A stretch of DNA of 64,000 nt from Ischnura elegans (Eukaryota > Arthropoda > Insecta > Odonata > Coenagrionidae): NCBI RefSeq assembly GCF_921293095.1, contig NC_060258.1:806001-870000 (forward strand), read 5' to 3'. This document shows positions 50,501 to 58,423 of this stretch, piece by piece; positions within the stretch are counted from its first letter, which is position 1, and the number at the start of each line of letters is the position of its first letter. Made by a program: the position numbers and the translations under genes. Under the pieces are notes generated by a model. The model was given only the letters and a program-made list of their open reading frames with translations. It did no database searches and was not told the origin of the DNA.

Positions 50501-53500
50501 TGAAAACTCCTGTTTTATGTGAGACCATTGCAGCTGGTCAAAATACTCATGAGATTCTTGTGACTCACATATCAAACTCCAGCATATAAACGCTCAACTA
50601 GGGAGGGGAGATCTACGCCACCAACATCACATGGTTAGAATGAGAGTATTGGCCACTTACAGCAAGGGCACAACGGTGGGAATGATTCATCGAGGTTCCA
50701 CTGTACATTGAATTGTCTGCATCATTTCTTCACCTAGGCTTATAAAAAGGATACACAATATTTTATGCTGGTTCCTCAGTTGAAACAATGGAGGATGATG
50801 GCTTGAACAAATAGAGGGCAATCATGTGGCAGCCTTGTTATAGCCACCACTAATGGCTTGAACAGAGATTTGACAAGGGTATCCAAAATTATACTCTATG
50901 GGATAGGAGACATTTCTGTCAACAGATTATCACTGCTGTACAACTGCTATTGACCTGCATGAAAAAAAATTTGTGAGGTTCCACTTCCTGCCTCATGTGT
51001 CACTACTAGAAAGAACAACATCTGAAGGTTGCATTATGCCAGTGACTTCCCAACAAAATTCTTAAATTTATAACAGACACACCCTTGAGAAATTTGTAAA
51101 ACTGAAGGTGATTAGACACAGTTTTCACTTTGAATGAGAATATAACTTACCAAATTATCGTCCCTGGGCAATAAGCAGTCTGGCTCAGGAATGTACACTT
51201 CAGTCATTTGGGCTGAGCATGCGAACTCTGAAGTGTTTTCAATGACGTCTTGAATGCAGTCCTTTGTCTCCACACAAGGCTCCGACTCCTCATCATCTGC
51301 CCCTCCTCCTTCAAAACTCTGCAGAAAAAGTAACAGGGATAAACCTTTATCTCTTTAAAACACACATATATGGAATACTATAGGCATTACGAAGAAGAAT
51401 GTTACACATATTGCCTCTCCTATCATATAAAAATAGCCTGGTCTCTGCATGCCTGTTAATCAATTACTGAAAAGGTACAGTGCAAACTGAAAAAAAATTA
51501 ACAGGAAGATCCCTGATATTCCAAGTAAACAAAGTGTCTTTTCTAAATATCTTGGGGACCATGGAAGCTGCCCCTTCACAGCAAAATAGACGACAGAGAA
51601 TGGAGATTATTCAGATGTATCTTATTTCCGTTTTTTTTTCAAATCATGAGAAATCAAATGAGACTCTGAAGATTCAATTTTTTGCAGTTAAGAAAATAAA
51701 TTAATCAAGTTTCTTATTCTTTCACTCAATTTGCTTCTGCAATTATCATTTTTGTAGTAGTATCTGTTAAAAGGCCAAAATCACTATTTATTCTTTTCTC
51801 AACAGTAGAATCATGGAAAAAACAAGTGGAGCATGTTTTCAATGTATTTGTTATGTGTTCTCTTTTCAATGTATATGTTCTCTTACCTCTTGTTAATACT
51901 CAAATATAAACTCTGAAAGAGAATACAGGGTACAATATCTATGCAGAAAGAAAACAGACCTCAAAATCATCTTCTCTTCCAAAACTATTTCATGAAACGG
52001 TTTTTTAAATTACCCTGTTATTATTATCCTTATAACATGCTCAACCAATCACACAGCAATTATGTATTATGCTCGAAAAAAAAGTTCTTACTGCCTGTCA
52101 ATAGATAGCTATAGCACTGATTGCTGCTCAAATTTGAACTACCAGAATCATCATGACTCAAGCTCAGACATTAGTTAAACAAACTGCTCAACAACCATGA
52201 TGAATATGTCACGGCATTAGATACTTAGTGTTGAGAGAAGAGCACCATAATGTTTTTAAAAATTAACCGAGAGACTGCTATAACAGAAACACTGCTACAG
52301 GATTGGTATCATTGCTTCAAAGACAATCATTTCAATGATGACAATGGTCTATGTGAAGAAAGGCCAAAAACCTCCAGAGAAAATCAATTGGAGGCATTGC
52401 TCAATGAAGATCAATGCCATACTCGAGAAGAGACTGCTTTGCATTTCAAGTTACCCACCAAGCCATTTCCAAGGAATTGCATGCATTGGGAATTTAGTGT
52501 AAAGCAAGGAAATTGTGTTCCCAATGATTCAACAGTAATTCCACAGCATGAAATGCTCAACCTCACATTACAAAGCCTAGAGCATTAAACATTAAAACCT
52601 AACTGAAAACACTCAAATGCAAAGGCTGAACGCACCCAACTAATTCCTCAGACATTGAATCATCTGATTATTATTTGTTGCATTCAATATTACATGGTCT
52701 GACAGATCAGCAGTTGCACTCATAAGAATGCATTGAAAAATGGCTTCATTCATGCAAAACCTCACCACATACCAGTATTCAAGCTCTGCCACAATGATGA
52801 GGAAAAACTGCAGCTAGAAATGGAAAACATCCTTCCTTTTACACCACACCCATAAGAAATTCTAATAGCTACATTTCCATAATAGGGTGGGCAGAGCCTT
52901 ATTAATTAACCACAATTTTAAATTATTAATCATATCAACCATTAAAATACAAAATAAAAACACATCACGAACTACATCTTTGCTTCTATAGTTAGGAGAA
53001 ACAGTTTATCACCACAGTTACCTGCATGAACTCAAATGTATTCTTAAAAAAATCAGCAAAAAACATTTATTATTCCTTATGCAGTAACAATAAGACAATA
53101 TTTCTGTCAATACACTCCAAACTCATTGTACAAAATTGATTCACAAATTAAAACAGAATCGCATTCCAAATATCACGCAATTAGTAAACAAAATGTTATC
53201 AAAACAAATAAAAAAAGTTTCAAAAGAGTAGACCTCAAAATAGATAGTTAGAATTAAGCTACTCTGAGCATTAATTTAGAGCCCTTATTTATGCCAATAG
53301 CCCCGAAAAAAATTAAGAACGCAATAACCTTGCCAGGCATGCATACCATAAAAGAATTGTCACAGGTTTTCCCTGCATATAGAATCCTTAGAATTTACAT
53401 GGGAATTCCACTGGGTTAGGTTCTCCAACTCTATCTTACAATCAGCTGAAGTTTCGATGTACGAGTTGTCCATCGTCAACAGGGCACCTGGACAACTCGT

Positions 53501-55177
53501 CAAAATATAAATGTCGGCAATGATGGAGTACGAGAATTTAACCTGGTGTAACTCCTGACTAAGCTTTTGCATGCCATATCCTTTGCAAAGATTTTGAAGA
53601 CTGTTATGAAGGATAAATATGTCAGTACCTAAAAAAATGTATCCCCTAACACAGGTAACCTTTGAACTTATGCTAAGGTCATATTTAAACTTGCTAACCA
53701 CAAAATTTGTAGAAAACTTTCAAATTTTATAATGTACTTTAGAAATAAAATAGTTTATCTAAAAGATTACATAAAATACTCTTTTTATATGTAAAAATGT
53801 AAATAATTTTTAAAGGGCACTAACAGAAATGGTTCTAGCCAAATATGCTGTGATTTAAATAATCAAAGTTGATGCAAATATAAAAATTATATTCCAATAT
53901 TGGAAAATAGTAAACTAAATAAAAATAAACTTAACAAATACAGAAAAGATATACCACATCAAAATTCCTAATTTGCTTTCTAATTTTACATTTTTGATGA
54001 AAATATTTCCTGGGTTAATTTCTCTGCACTTAAATTAATTTCTAATACTTTGCCAATCTTGCCTTCATTGTAACCACCATCTATTCATACAAGATGACTT
54101 GAAAATAAACAATCAATTTCAGAAACTTTGCAAAGATATTTTTAGTTACACATAACCATAGCCTAATGAGATCATAATTAAAGGTAAGGAAGAGGCTCCG
54201 AGCTAAACAAAGATATTACGTTCGCGTGCACATGAGACTGTATTTGACAACGCATACACAAACCAATTTCTGGGTCTCTGACACTTCAATCTTTAGCAGG
54301 AAATCGTCATGGATTTTTTTGTTCACTTAAACATGCTCCTTTTACCTCATCAAATACTTAAAAAGGTAGCGTGGTAGGGCACAGAGGGTGGATTGCCTTT
54401 TTGAGTTGATAATTAGTGAGTTTGAATGCCATTCTTTCCCGGATATCGTAGTTTAGCACACACTTAATTTCACAATCAGACAAAATGTCTTCAATCGTCG
54501 CCATTGTAACACCAACAGCAACATTAATGGCATGATACTAATATATCTATGATATATAAGTACCATGATTAATGGGACCTTGCCAACGATTGACGGATAG
54601 GGAAAAACCCAATTTACGGGATTTTGGACTTGTTACACTTTTCCGTAAAACGTTTCTCAAAACATATCATTCTTGATTCCTACTTTTGTCTACATAAACC
54701 AAAGAGTTTCACCTTTAACTCTGCAATACTTATACTACACCAGTCTTCAAATAAGAAATTACGATAAGTACTCACCCTGAAGCAACTTTTTCTAAGAACT
54801 GCGTCTGATTCTAAACAAATCTTTTTGAAAACACTGAATTCCGTAAGTTTCTTCAAACACAGTGGACACATGGTAGTGGGCAGGCCATCTCCCACAGTAA
54901 TCTGAGATTTTAATAAACACGTTACACATCAATAGAGTTGGGAATCAAAACATGAAATGAAGTAAGCACCATTTTAGATAAAATCGATAACATTTAATGT
55001 GCCACTTACTTGTAAGCCAACTAAATCATGTAGGGCATCCTTCACAGTTATATTGTACACTACATTTGAAGTGAATATGCTGTGAAAACGATCATGCTTC
55101 TCCCTACAAAGTCTGCAAAGGACTATTTCTGGATTCCTATCTGAAGATTCCGTGAAAATCCCGATGGTGCGACTCAT
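19367..55177 (-). CDS. ZAD-C2H2 zinc-finger protein gene, 12 exons
   Basis: Predicted nuclear DNA-binding protein of 884 residues. In arthropods the N-terminal ZAD binds zinc through four cysteines and usually mediates dimerisation, while the C2H2 fingers read DNA; some family members are architectural or insulator proteins. The proposed join on the minus strand is 55177-55010, 54901-54776, 51318-51151, 50393-50226, 49304-49191, 48122-47991, 46485-46360, 43743-43594, 37493-37368, 29940-29815, 22551-22479 and 20544-19367. Every acceptor ends in AG and every donor begins with GT. The summed coding length is 2,655 nt (884 codons plus stop). ZAD cysteines fall at about residues 21, 24, 68 and 71; residues 99-492 are an acidic, low-homology linker; one finger lies near 623-645 and five tandem fingers at 742-876. 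The start codon has an AAAC context. Exon choice is inferred from splice sites, phase and paralogy, so missed or alternative exons are possible. The target genes are unknown. Confidence 0.82.
22190..22265 (+). repeat. tRNA-like SINE head (weak)
   Basis: TTAATCTAGTGATTAAGG resembles an A box and TTGTCGAGCCATG a poor B box, followed by an A-rich tail. It lies in the last ZAD intron, directly after a GC-richer repeat-like stretch at 21,640-22,110 that could not be assigned. Confidence 0.35.
22479..22551 (-). CDS. ZAD gene exon 11: short exon before the fingers
   Basis: A 73-nt exon with a TTTCAG acceptor and a GTGAGT donor. It encodes 24 residues (PTTAENGELIQNQTMAMESM and four more) plus one extra base. 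It is the only internal exon with asymmetric phase, and that extra G is exactly what the last exon needs to open its frame. This supports both exons. Confidence 0.72.
23365..24915. mobile_element. foldback element with two tRNA-like arms
   Basis: Two nearly identical inverted arms of about 460 bp (23,365-23,829 and 24,447-24,915) surround a 600-bp centre. Each arm contains a tRNA-like block: an A-box-like GTGGCGGTGCGGTCTAGGG and a B box GGGTTCGAGACCC 65 nt later, ending AGCGCCGGC. The arms are so alike that the element must be young or kept similar by conversion. The centre has a minus-strand open frame (about 24,099 down into the left arm) of unknown nature. A diverged relative lies at 2.5-3.8 kb. 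It sits in an intron of the ZAD gene. Confidence 0.75.
26140..26680 (+). mobile_element. pogo/Tigger-like DDE transposase fragment
   Basis: The open frame contains VVIGENLSSHLIINVIQFC followed by FVFLPPNSSHLTQALDVVNF. These match the DDE_1 endonuclease block GDNxxSHxxxxVxxxC...FxxLPPNxTHxxQPLDVxxF of pogo, Tigger and jerky relatives. The second half continues after a frameshift (ITDLPMIRNAFLQGLEEKRG). Only the C-terminal catalytic half is present and terminal repeats were not found. Confidence 0.72.
29815..29940 (-). CDS. ZAD gene exon 10: linker, SD type copy
   Basis: Encodes 42 residues, phase 0, between a TTTCAG acceptor and a GTAATA donor. It begins SGIKTGSP, contains DQSSDDEG and ends ASDQ. 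It is a diverged paralogue of exon 6, two residues shorter. Order along the transcript is SD, PN, acidic, PN, SD, a mirror-like arrangement of linker cassettes. Confidence 0.72.
30665..31122. mobile_element. hAT MITE, 458 bp, 8-bp target duplication
   Basis: Flanked by a perfect CATGATAA duplication (30,657-30,664 and 31,123-31,130). It begins CAGAGCCGGCCTTAGGGCGG and ends with the inverted CAGGGATGGCGCTAGGGGCG, with GGGGCCCC-containing subterminal parts. These ends and the 8-bp duplication are typical of hAT MITEs. The middle is AT-rich and non-coding. Confidence 0.8.
31530..31772 (+). pseudogene. inverted, frameshifted copy of ZAD exon 2
   Basis: On the plus strand, opposite to the host gene, the sequence resembles exon 2 plus its downstream intron at 54.7 kb. 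GGAGATGGCCTGCC is shared, then LKKLTEFSVFKK appears only after a one-base insertion inside the second cysteine pair. Further on, an FRVST motif and a terminal FGLCRQ match the intron read-through of the real exon. The broken cysteine motif and the antisense position in an intron indicate a dead copy. Confidence 0.7.
32700..33620 (+). pseudogene. unassigned broken open reading frame
   Basis: The frame to about 33,001 ends LDDLLDIARSGAIEVLTHEEECAVDLLEK and seems to continue in other frames to about 33,210. Composition looks protein-like, and it may be a decayed transposase or retroposed gene. No family could be named. Confidence 0.25.
34814..36549 (+). mobile_element. Tigger-like element, internally deleted, TA target site
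   Basis: Flanked by TA at 34,812-34,813 and 36,550-36,551. Ends are CACCCATGTCTCGTATAGCG and its near-perfect inverse. The left end carries repeated TAGCGCAATTTCGA motifs. The plus-strand transposase pieces are an N-terminal CENP-B/psq-like helix-turn-helix (about 35,374-35,640), a second DNA-binding segment with SSGWFQNL (35,700-35,830) and the start of the DDE domain (PQLVFSVDEMIFFWEK, 35,910-35,960), with stops and frameshifts. The rest of the catalytic domain is missing. The paralogous intron at 45.65 kb lacks the insert, which confirms its limits. Confidence 0.85.
37368..37493 (-). CDS. ZAD gene exon 9: linker, PN type copy
   Basis: Encodes 42 residues, phase 0, between a TTGCAG acceptor and a GTATGT donor. 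It starts PNALTASQGEKVEAQ and ends SPEENAQ. It is the paralogue of exon 7 and sits in a block (34.2-38.0 kb) whose introns are also duplicated at 44.2-47.0 kb. Confidence 0.75.
38844..40620 (+). mobile_element. CGGBP1-like hAT transposase (degenerate)
   Basis: Plus-strand blocks in changing frames follow the order of CGGBP1-related hAT transposases: AAKKQQMAHHIGMWIVEN, then FLDETTDKREEIVFVI (first catalytic region), then VTAIVSNSARYMTTCFHKME, then FINTRKRKHLHRKYI...FLTRWSYWYESVAYL, and at the end the hAT dimerisation signature VNVDCEWFFSTYTRVLGDR with DNLELFI. Stops separate the blocks. It occupies a ZAD intron absent from the paralogous block. Terminal repeats were not pinned down. Confidence 0.75.
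41433..42209 (-). mobile_element. truncated Tigger-like element, second copy
   Basis: The reverse complement matches 34.82-35.62 kb, including the helix-turn-helix coding part at its low-coordinate end. It ends at 42,209 with inverted CACTCATGCCTTGTATAGCC next to TA. The other terminal repeat and the DDE part are missing. It sits exactly where an SD-type linker exon would be expected from the neighbouring block. Confidence 0.7.
43594..43743 (-). CDS. ZAD gene exon 8: highly acidic linker
   Basis: Encodes 50 residues, phase 0, between a TTGACAG acceptor and a GTGAGT donor (another GT lies three bases upstream, which would drop one valine). It is strongly acidic, with runs such as EEYDEEES and DSDEGDE. 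No second copy was seen. The stretch could be read as an acidic transactivation-like region, but that is inference. Confidence 0.72.
44709..45541. mobile_element. TTAA-flanked piggyBac-like non-autonomous element
   Basis: An 833-bp insert bounded by TTAA at 44,705-44,708 and 45,542-45,545. It is absent from the otherwise matching intron at 34.6 kb, where TTTTCTTAATGAGC runs uninterrupted. Its ends are CCCTTTCGAG and, inverted, CCTTTTCCCTACC. It has no transposase. The right part carries three CGTATATATACG palindromes at about 45,424, 45,469 and 45,513. Confidence 0.75.
46360..46485 (-). CDS. ZAD gene exon 7: linker, PN type
   Basis: Encodes 42 residues, phase 0, between a TTACAG acceptor and a GTATGT donor. 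It starts PNTLTAFQGEKVEAQ and ends SPEENAQ. It shares about 30 of 42 residues with the exon at 37,368-37,493. Both copies are open and keep their splice sites, which argues that both are used. Confidence 0.75.
47991..48122 (-). CDS. ZAD gene exon 6: linker, SD type
   Basis: Encodes 44 residues, phase 0, between a CCAATAG acceptor and a GTAATA donor. It begins SDPVTYKC and ends DSSDQ. Its paralogue is the exon at 29,815-29,940; both flanks are also similar, sharing for example a conserved CAATTGGTACCAGAA stretch just upstream. The residues fit a flexible acidic linker. Confidence 0.72.
49191..49304 (-). CDS. ZAD gene exon 5: linker
   Basis: Encodes 38 residues, phase 0, between a TTCTAG acceptor and a GTGAGT donor. 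It starts FHIKDENEDHLSEENN and is acidic. No paralogous exon was found in the window. The next duplicated block begins directly downstream in the transcript direction. Confidence 0.7.
49778..49995. mobile_element. 218-bp foldback insert with 11-bp target duplication
   Basis: Flanked by GTACAACTAAT at 49,767-49,777 and 49,996-50,006. Inside, CTGCATTTCTTCCGGGTTTC is mirrored by GAAACCCGGAAGAAATGCAG and CGCTGGCTATCCTGCCAGC by GCTGGCAGGATAGCCAGCG, giving one long hairpin (49,780-49,957). A tail after the hairpin has GATCGAACC, a B-box-like motif. The tandem copy of this intron near 50,940 is uninterrupted. Confidence 0.72.
50226..50393 (-). CDS. ZAD gene exon 4: acidic linker, copy 2
   Basis: Encodes 56 residues, phase 0, with a GTCTGCAG acceptor and a GTAAGT donor. 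It is the tandem paralogue of exon 3, keeping SFEGGGA at its start and the segment DCLLPRDD near its end. The surrounding intron sequence is duplicated as well, so the whole block of about 1.1 kb was copied. Function unknown. Confidence 0.78.
51151..51318 (-). CDS. ZAD gene exon 3: acidic linker, copy 1
   Basis: Encodes 56 residues, phase 0 at both ends, with a TTCTGCAG acceptor and a GTAAGT donor. It begins SFEGGGADDEESEP and contains CVETKDCIQDVIEN. It shares about 42 of 56 residues with the next exon, so the pair is a recent tandem duplicate. It has no recognised domain and is rich in acidic residues, as ZAD-protein linkers often are. Confidence 0.78.
52250..52860 (+). mobile_element. mariner transposase fragment (degenerate)
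   Basis: The open frame 52,250-52,588 reads like the N-terminal helix-turn-helix part of mariner transposases: DWYHCFKDNHF, LCEERPKTSREN, LEALLNEDQCHTREETALHF and KQGNCVPND, in the usual order. After 52,590 a frame with SDYYLLHSI...LTDQQ matches the region around the last catalytic Asp (SPDLAPSDYxLFxSL). The central catalytic region between them is deleted. Lies in ZAD intron 2. Confidence 0.72.
52861..54775. other. ZAD gene intron 2, upstream part
   Basis: AT-rich intron. A minus-strand open frame at 53,360-53,701 has acceptor-like and weak donor-like sites but no homology signal, and exon 2 already joins exon 3 in frame, so no exon was called. Confidence 0.3.
54776..54901 (-). CDS. ZAD gene exon 2: second ZAD half
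   Basis: Encodes 42 residues between a CTCAG acceptor and a GTGAGT donor, phase 0 at both ends. It supplies the second ZAD cysteine pair (MCPLC) and the following helix with FSVFKKICLES, which matches the usual ZAD C-terminal half. Splitting the ZAD across two phase-0 exons makes it possible to lose or duplicate half a domain without a frameshift. A broken inverted copy of this exon lies at 31.5 kb. Confidence 0.85.
55010..55177 (-). CDS. ZAD gene exon 1: start codon and first ZAD half
   Basis: Encodes 56 residues. It starts at the only plausible ATG upstream of the zinc-binding motif and carries the first ZAD cysteine pair as CRLC at residues 21-24. A helical, hydrophobic segment rich in V, I and L follows (about 38-56), as expected for the ZAD fold. 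The exon ends in codon CAA before a GTAAGT donor, giving a phase-0 intron. The ATG lies about 310 bp from the edge of a hAT-like transposon, so the 5' UTR and promoter must be short or must lie inside that element. Confidence 0.85.
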
Positions 55178-55495
55178 GTTTTCGATTCAAAATCTTATTT
55201 ACTCTTTAAATCAGGTTTATCGTCAAAGAAATCATCTACTCAGCATTGACATAGGTCACAAATTCCAACAAGGAAACTACATCGACTAAGATGATGAGTG
55301 AATATGAAATACTTTAGAATGCTAAACGAAAGGAACACAAAATCCAACAATTGATGAATCGACGGAAAGATATATCATGACTCAATAGCTTGGATTGAGA
55401 AATTTTTCAACAATTTATGTCACAATTGTAAATTCTTTGGACAAGCATCCACGCCAACATTATTCCACAACGTTCACTTGTTATTATATGACTAT
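55178..55495 (-). promoter_or_regulatory. probable ZAD gene 5' UTR/promoter interval
   Basis: The stretch between the ZAD start codon and the edge of the hAT-like element. No coding sequence is visible. A TATA-like TATAATAA lies close to the transposon edge on the minus strand. The adjacent transposon arm is GC-rich and holds a CRE-like palindrome (GTGACGTCAC). Assignment is by position only. Confidence 0.3.
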
Positions 55496-58402
55496 CTTAG
55501 ACCATTTAAGTAAGTAGACCTGCCGTTCGGGCGGAACGCTGTGGCCAACATCGCACGGCGGGGAAGTGAGTGGGATGAGGGATCGTGACGTCACGGTTGG
55601 GACTGCAGACGATATTCCGTATGCGCGCTTGAGATATTTTAACGCTCATACGCTGCAAAGTCGCTGAAAAGTGACGATATTGGGCACGCAAAATGATTAT
55701 ACACTTAATGAACATGTTTTTACGATGAACTAAGGCATTTTATAGCCTTGACTCTGCGCAAAAAGCTAAATAGATCAAGATGAAGCGAGAAGCGATCGTA
55801 TTAAATACATTTATTAAGAATGTAATTTTAGTAAATTTGCATGGAGCAATATTCATGAAAATTGGCACACTTATGGGGAAAGGTCCTAAGTTTTTTTTAG
55901 TGTAAGCAATATTTTACAATTTTGACCTTTTGACCTCACAATGTGGGTCCAAACCACAAACTTGAATTTGCCTTATGGGGTTTAAATGTTTAAAAAGTCG
56001 AGATAGAAAAAGTTTGAATTTCATTGACCAAGATGTCAATTCTTAGGTTTTTGGACCAGAGAAACCCGAAAATAACACTTTTATTTACGAAAATTCAACC
56101 GTTGACCCAGTAAGGCCACCGTCAAGGTCATAAGGGTGGCAAAAGGAATAGCATACCAACAAAGGTGTTGATCCATGGATTTTATAGGGCACCCAAGTCA
56201 TTGGTATTGTCCAAGTACCCGTATTATTCACTAATCGACCTCCAAGGTTAATACGGTGGTCAAAGACCATAGAGGTAAAAGTCCGGCCATCGTGACACCC
56301 AGGTTTCGAACCATATGTTTTGAAGGGTGCCGAAGTCGATTTTTCAGTTAATAGATCCGTATTGTTGATTTTTTTGACCACCGAGGTCTCAAAGGTCATA
56401 GAGTTAAATGTCTGGCCATCATGACAACCAACGTGTCAAACCATAGGTTTTGAAGGGTGCCAAAGTCGGTTACGCAGTTCATTCATCCGTACAACAATTT
56501 ATTTTGAATTCCGAAAGTCGTAATGGGGGTCAAAGGTCATAGAGATTTTAGTCGACCGCTTTGACTTTCTGACCGCTTTTGATTCAGATATTTTAAACTT
56601 CATTCGTTGCTTCGATTTCCAAAATTTCACCCTCAATAACTTCAATAGCATTTTAAAAAAAGGTGATTGATTGTTTTAAAACTCTAGCTAAATTTGAGGA
56701 TTAGTTTTCAAAACTCTCTTCTACAACTCTAGGACATTAAGCCTGTTATAGAAAGTAGGAATTCATGGTGTGGTATAATTGAAAAATTCTATCTGCAGCT
56801 GACGAAAGAGGTAACTAGCGCGTTTTACAGTAACCAAGTGTTTTCTTATACATGCGACTTCCGCAGTTTCACAAAATTCTTTCAGCATTTGAAGACGTAC
56901 AATGTAATGTAGAAATAGAAAAATATTTTAATGACAATATTTTTCACATCTGCGGGCAAAAAAACAGCAGCTGTTTGAACGGCGTTACGTATCATGTGCG
57001 CTGCAAAACCGATTTGATAACTTGTGATGTACAGGCCTTTGATCTGAAGGAATGACTATGAAAAATAGCATTGAAAGACATCCTTCTGCTAATGTTAGTT
57101 TCTTTACTTCGTCTCCATAAATTGTTTTTACTAAAAATTTCTGTATTTTGGAGGAAGATGCAGCAGTATTTAAATATCTTTTATGCTCCTGCGTCTCCAA
57201 GTGCTTCGAAATGTTATACTGCTGTGAAAAATAGAAAATTATCCGTTAACACATTTGACAGAGTAATCGCTTCTGGATTTTTTAATAAAATGAGATTCAT
57301 TTCTTAGATGATCGTTGAATCCGCATCCTCTTTTCTTACGTATTGTGACAAGAGTATAAAAAATAAAATTATGTCATAAATTGTTTTAAAACATTTAATT
57401 GAAAACTCTGTAAGTACATACGTACAACATTACATGAAAATATTTAATAGTGCTATGCTAAGTGCTATGCTAATTTATAGAGGTAAAATGCTAATGAAGT
57501 TATTCAATATATTTAATATATTTGATTGTTATAAAGAAAATTTATATTTAAAATTATTTTAATCCAATCCTCTCTTTCTTTTTAATTATAAATTTGTTAA
57601 TAAGTATTATGTATTCCCAGATTTTCCGTAGCGTACGTAAATCGTAGGTGTCACTTGCAAAGTCGGCGCTAGACCTTTTTCCATCATTGCAAAATATAAA
57701 TAACACGAGAGCTTTCTGCTAAGTAAAAAATTATGCATTCATGAAATAACTAAATTACTTACCTAAATAATTGAATGCTGATTTGTTGACATCCCTTTTT
57801 AGTAGCGCTAGCGCGCATTTCAATATGCTTCGCATAATTGACCGTTTAAAAATTACTATATGCGAAGGCGTTACCGCGTTACTTCGTGGACGACCGGCAA
57901 ATTCTTTACACCATTACCCTTTTCCTCTCTAAAATTCCCCCGTTTACAACTTTTGTGCAAGATTTCATGTTTTTATAACGATGTTCCGAATTATGCTAGA
58001 TCGCTAACGAGACAAGAAAAAAATCTGCGGAAGTTTACAAAGGGCTTTGTCTTCATTTTACTGCCACAATAATTTTTCGTCGCTGCCAATGCCGAAAAAG
58101 GCCACTGTTCATTAATTGTAAGTTCTTCAATCCAACCATGGCTGAGAGAATACTTCTCGTACATAACGCAATAAATATTAGTACTTTTAATTGAAAAATC
58201 GCGAAGAAAATGGTCAAAATACCCCAGTGATACAGTGAATCCCCATTCGTAGCCATGCGCTACGACGATGAGCGTCCCAACCGTGACGTCACGCCCCTTT
58301 AAAAGTGGGTGGGGAAGGAAGGGAGCGGAGGGGAATGTTGGCCACACGGCGAGACATGGGTAGGGGTGGGGAATGGCGGGTCTAGTTCTTATATGGTCTA
58401 AG
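55496..58402 (-). mobile_element. hAT-like element, 2.9 kb, 8-bp target duplication
   Basis: Flanked by ATGACTAT at 55,488-55,495 and 58,403-58,410. Ends are CTTAGACCATTTAAG and inverted CTTAGACCATATAAG; the arms also share GTGGCCAACAT and CGTGACGTCACGGTTGGGAC. A minus-strand segment behind an acceptor (about 57,215-56,990) reads QYNISKHLETQEHKRYLNTA, then SSSKIQKFLV. This matches the histidine half of the BED-like finger and following region of a group of hAT transposases. Other minus-strand exon-like parts lie at about 57,650-57,900. Most of the transposase is absent. The element borders the ZAD gene promoter. Confidence 0.65.
56085..56560. repeat. tandem repeat inside the hAT-like element
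   Basis: About four diverged units of 110-130 bp. Each contains variants of GGTCAAAGGTCATAGAG, CCATCATGACA, AACCATAGGTTTTGAAGGGT and GCCAAAGTCG, ending in TTCATCCGTA. The unit carries AGGTCA half-sites of the nuclear-receptor type, which may be chance. Confidence 0.6.
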
Positions 58403-58423
58403 ATGACTATACCGTAGCCTACT

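Larger units (their letters stand above)
49305..51330. repeat. tandem duplication of a 1.1-kb exon-intron unit
   Basis: 49,305-50,400 and 50,430-51,330 are tandem copies. Shared intron segments include ATAATGGGCATCACTCAATA, TCGATAATGAAAACTCCT and CACTGTACATTGAATTGT, together with the 56-codon exon at each unit's end. The first copy holds the 218-bp foldback insert. Confidence 0.78.

Noticed and set aside
53360..53701. Possible extra ZAD exon on the minus strand
   Set aside because: Donor is weak, there is no similarity to other linker exons, and exons 2 and 3 join in frame without it.
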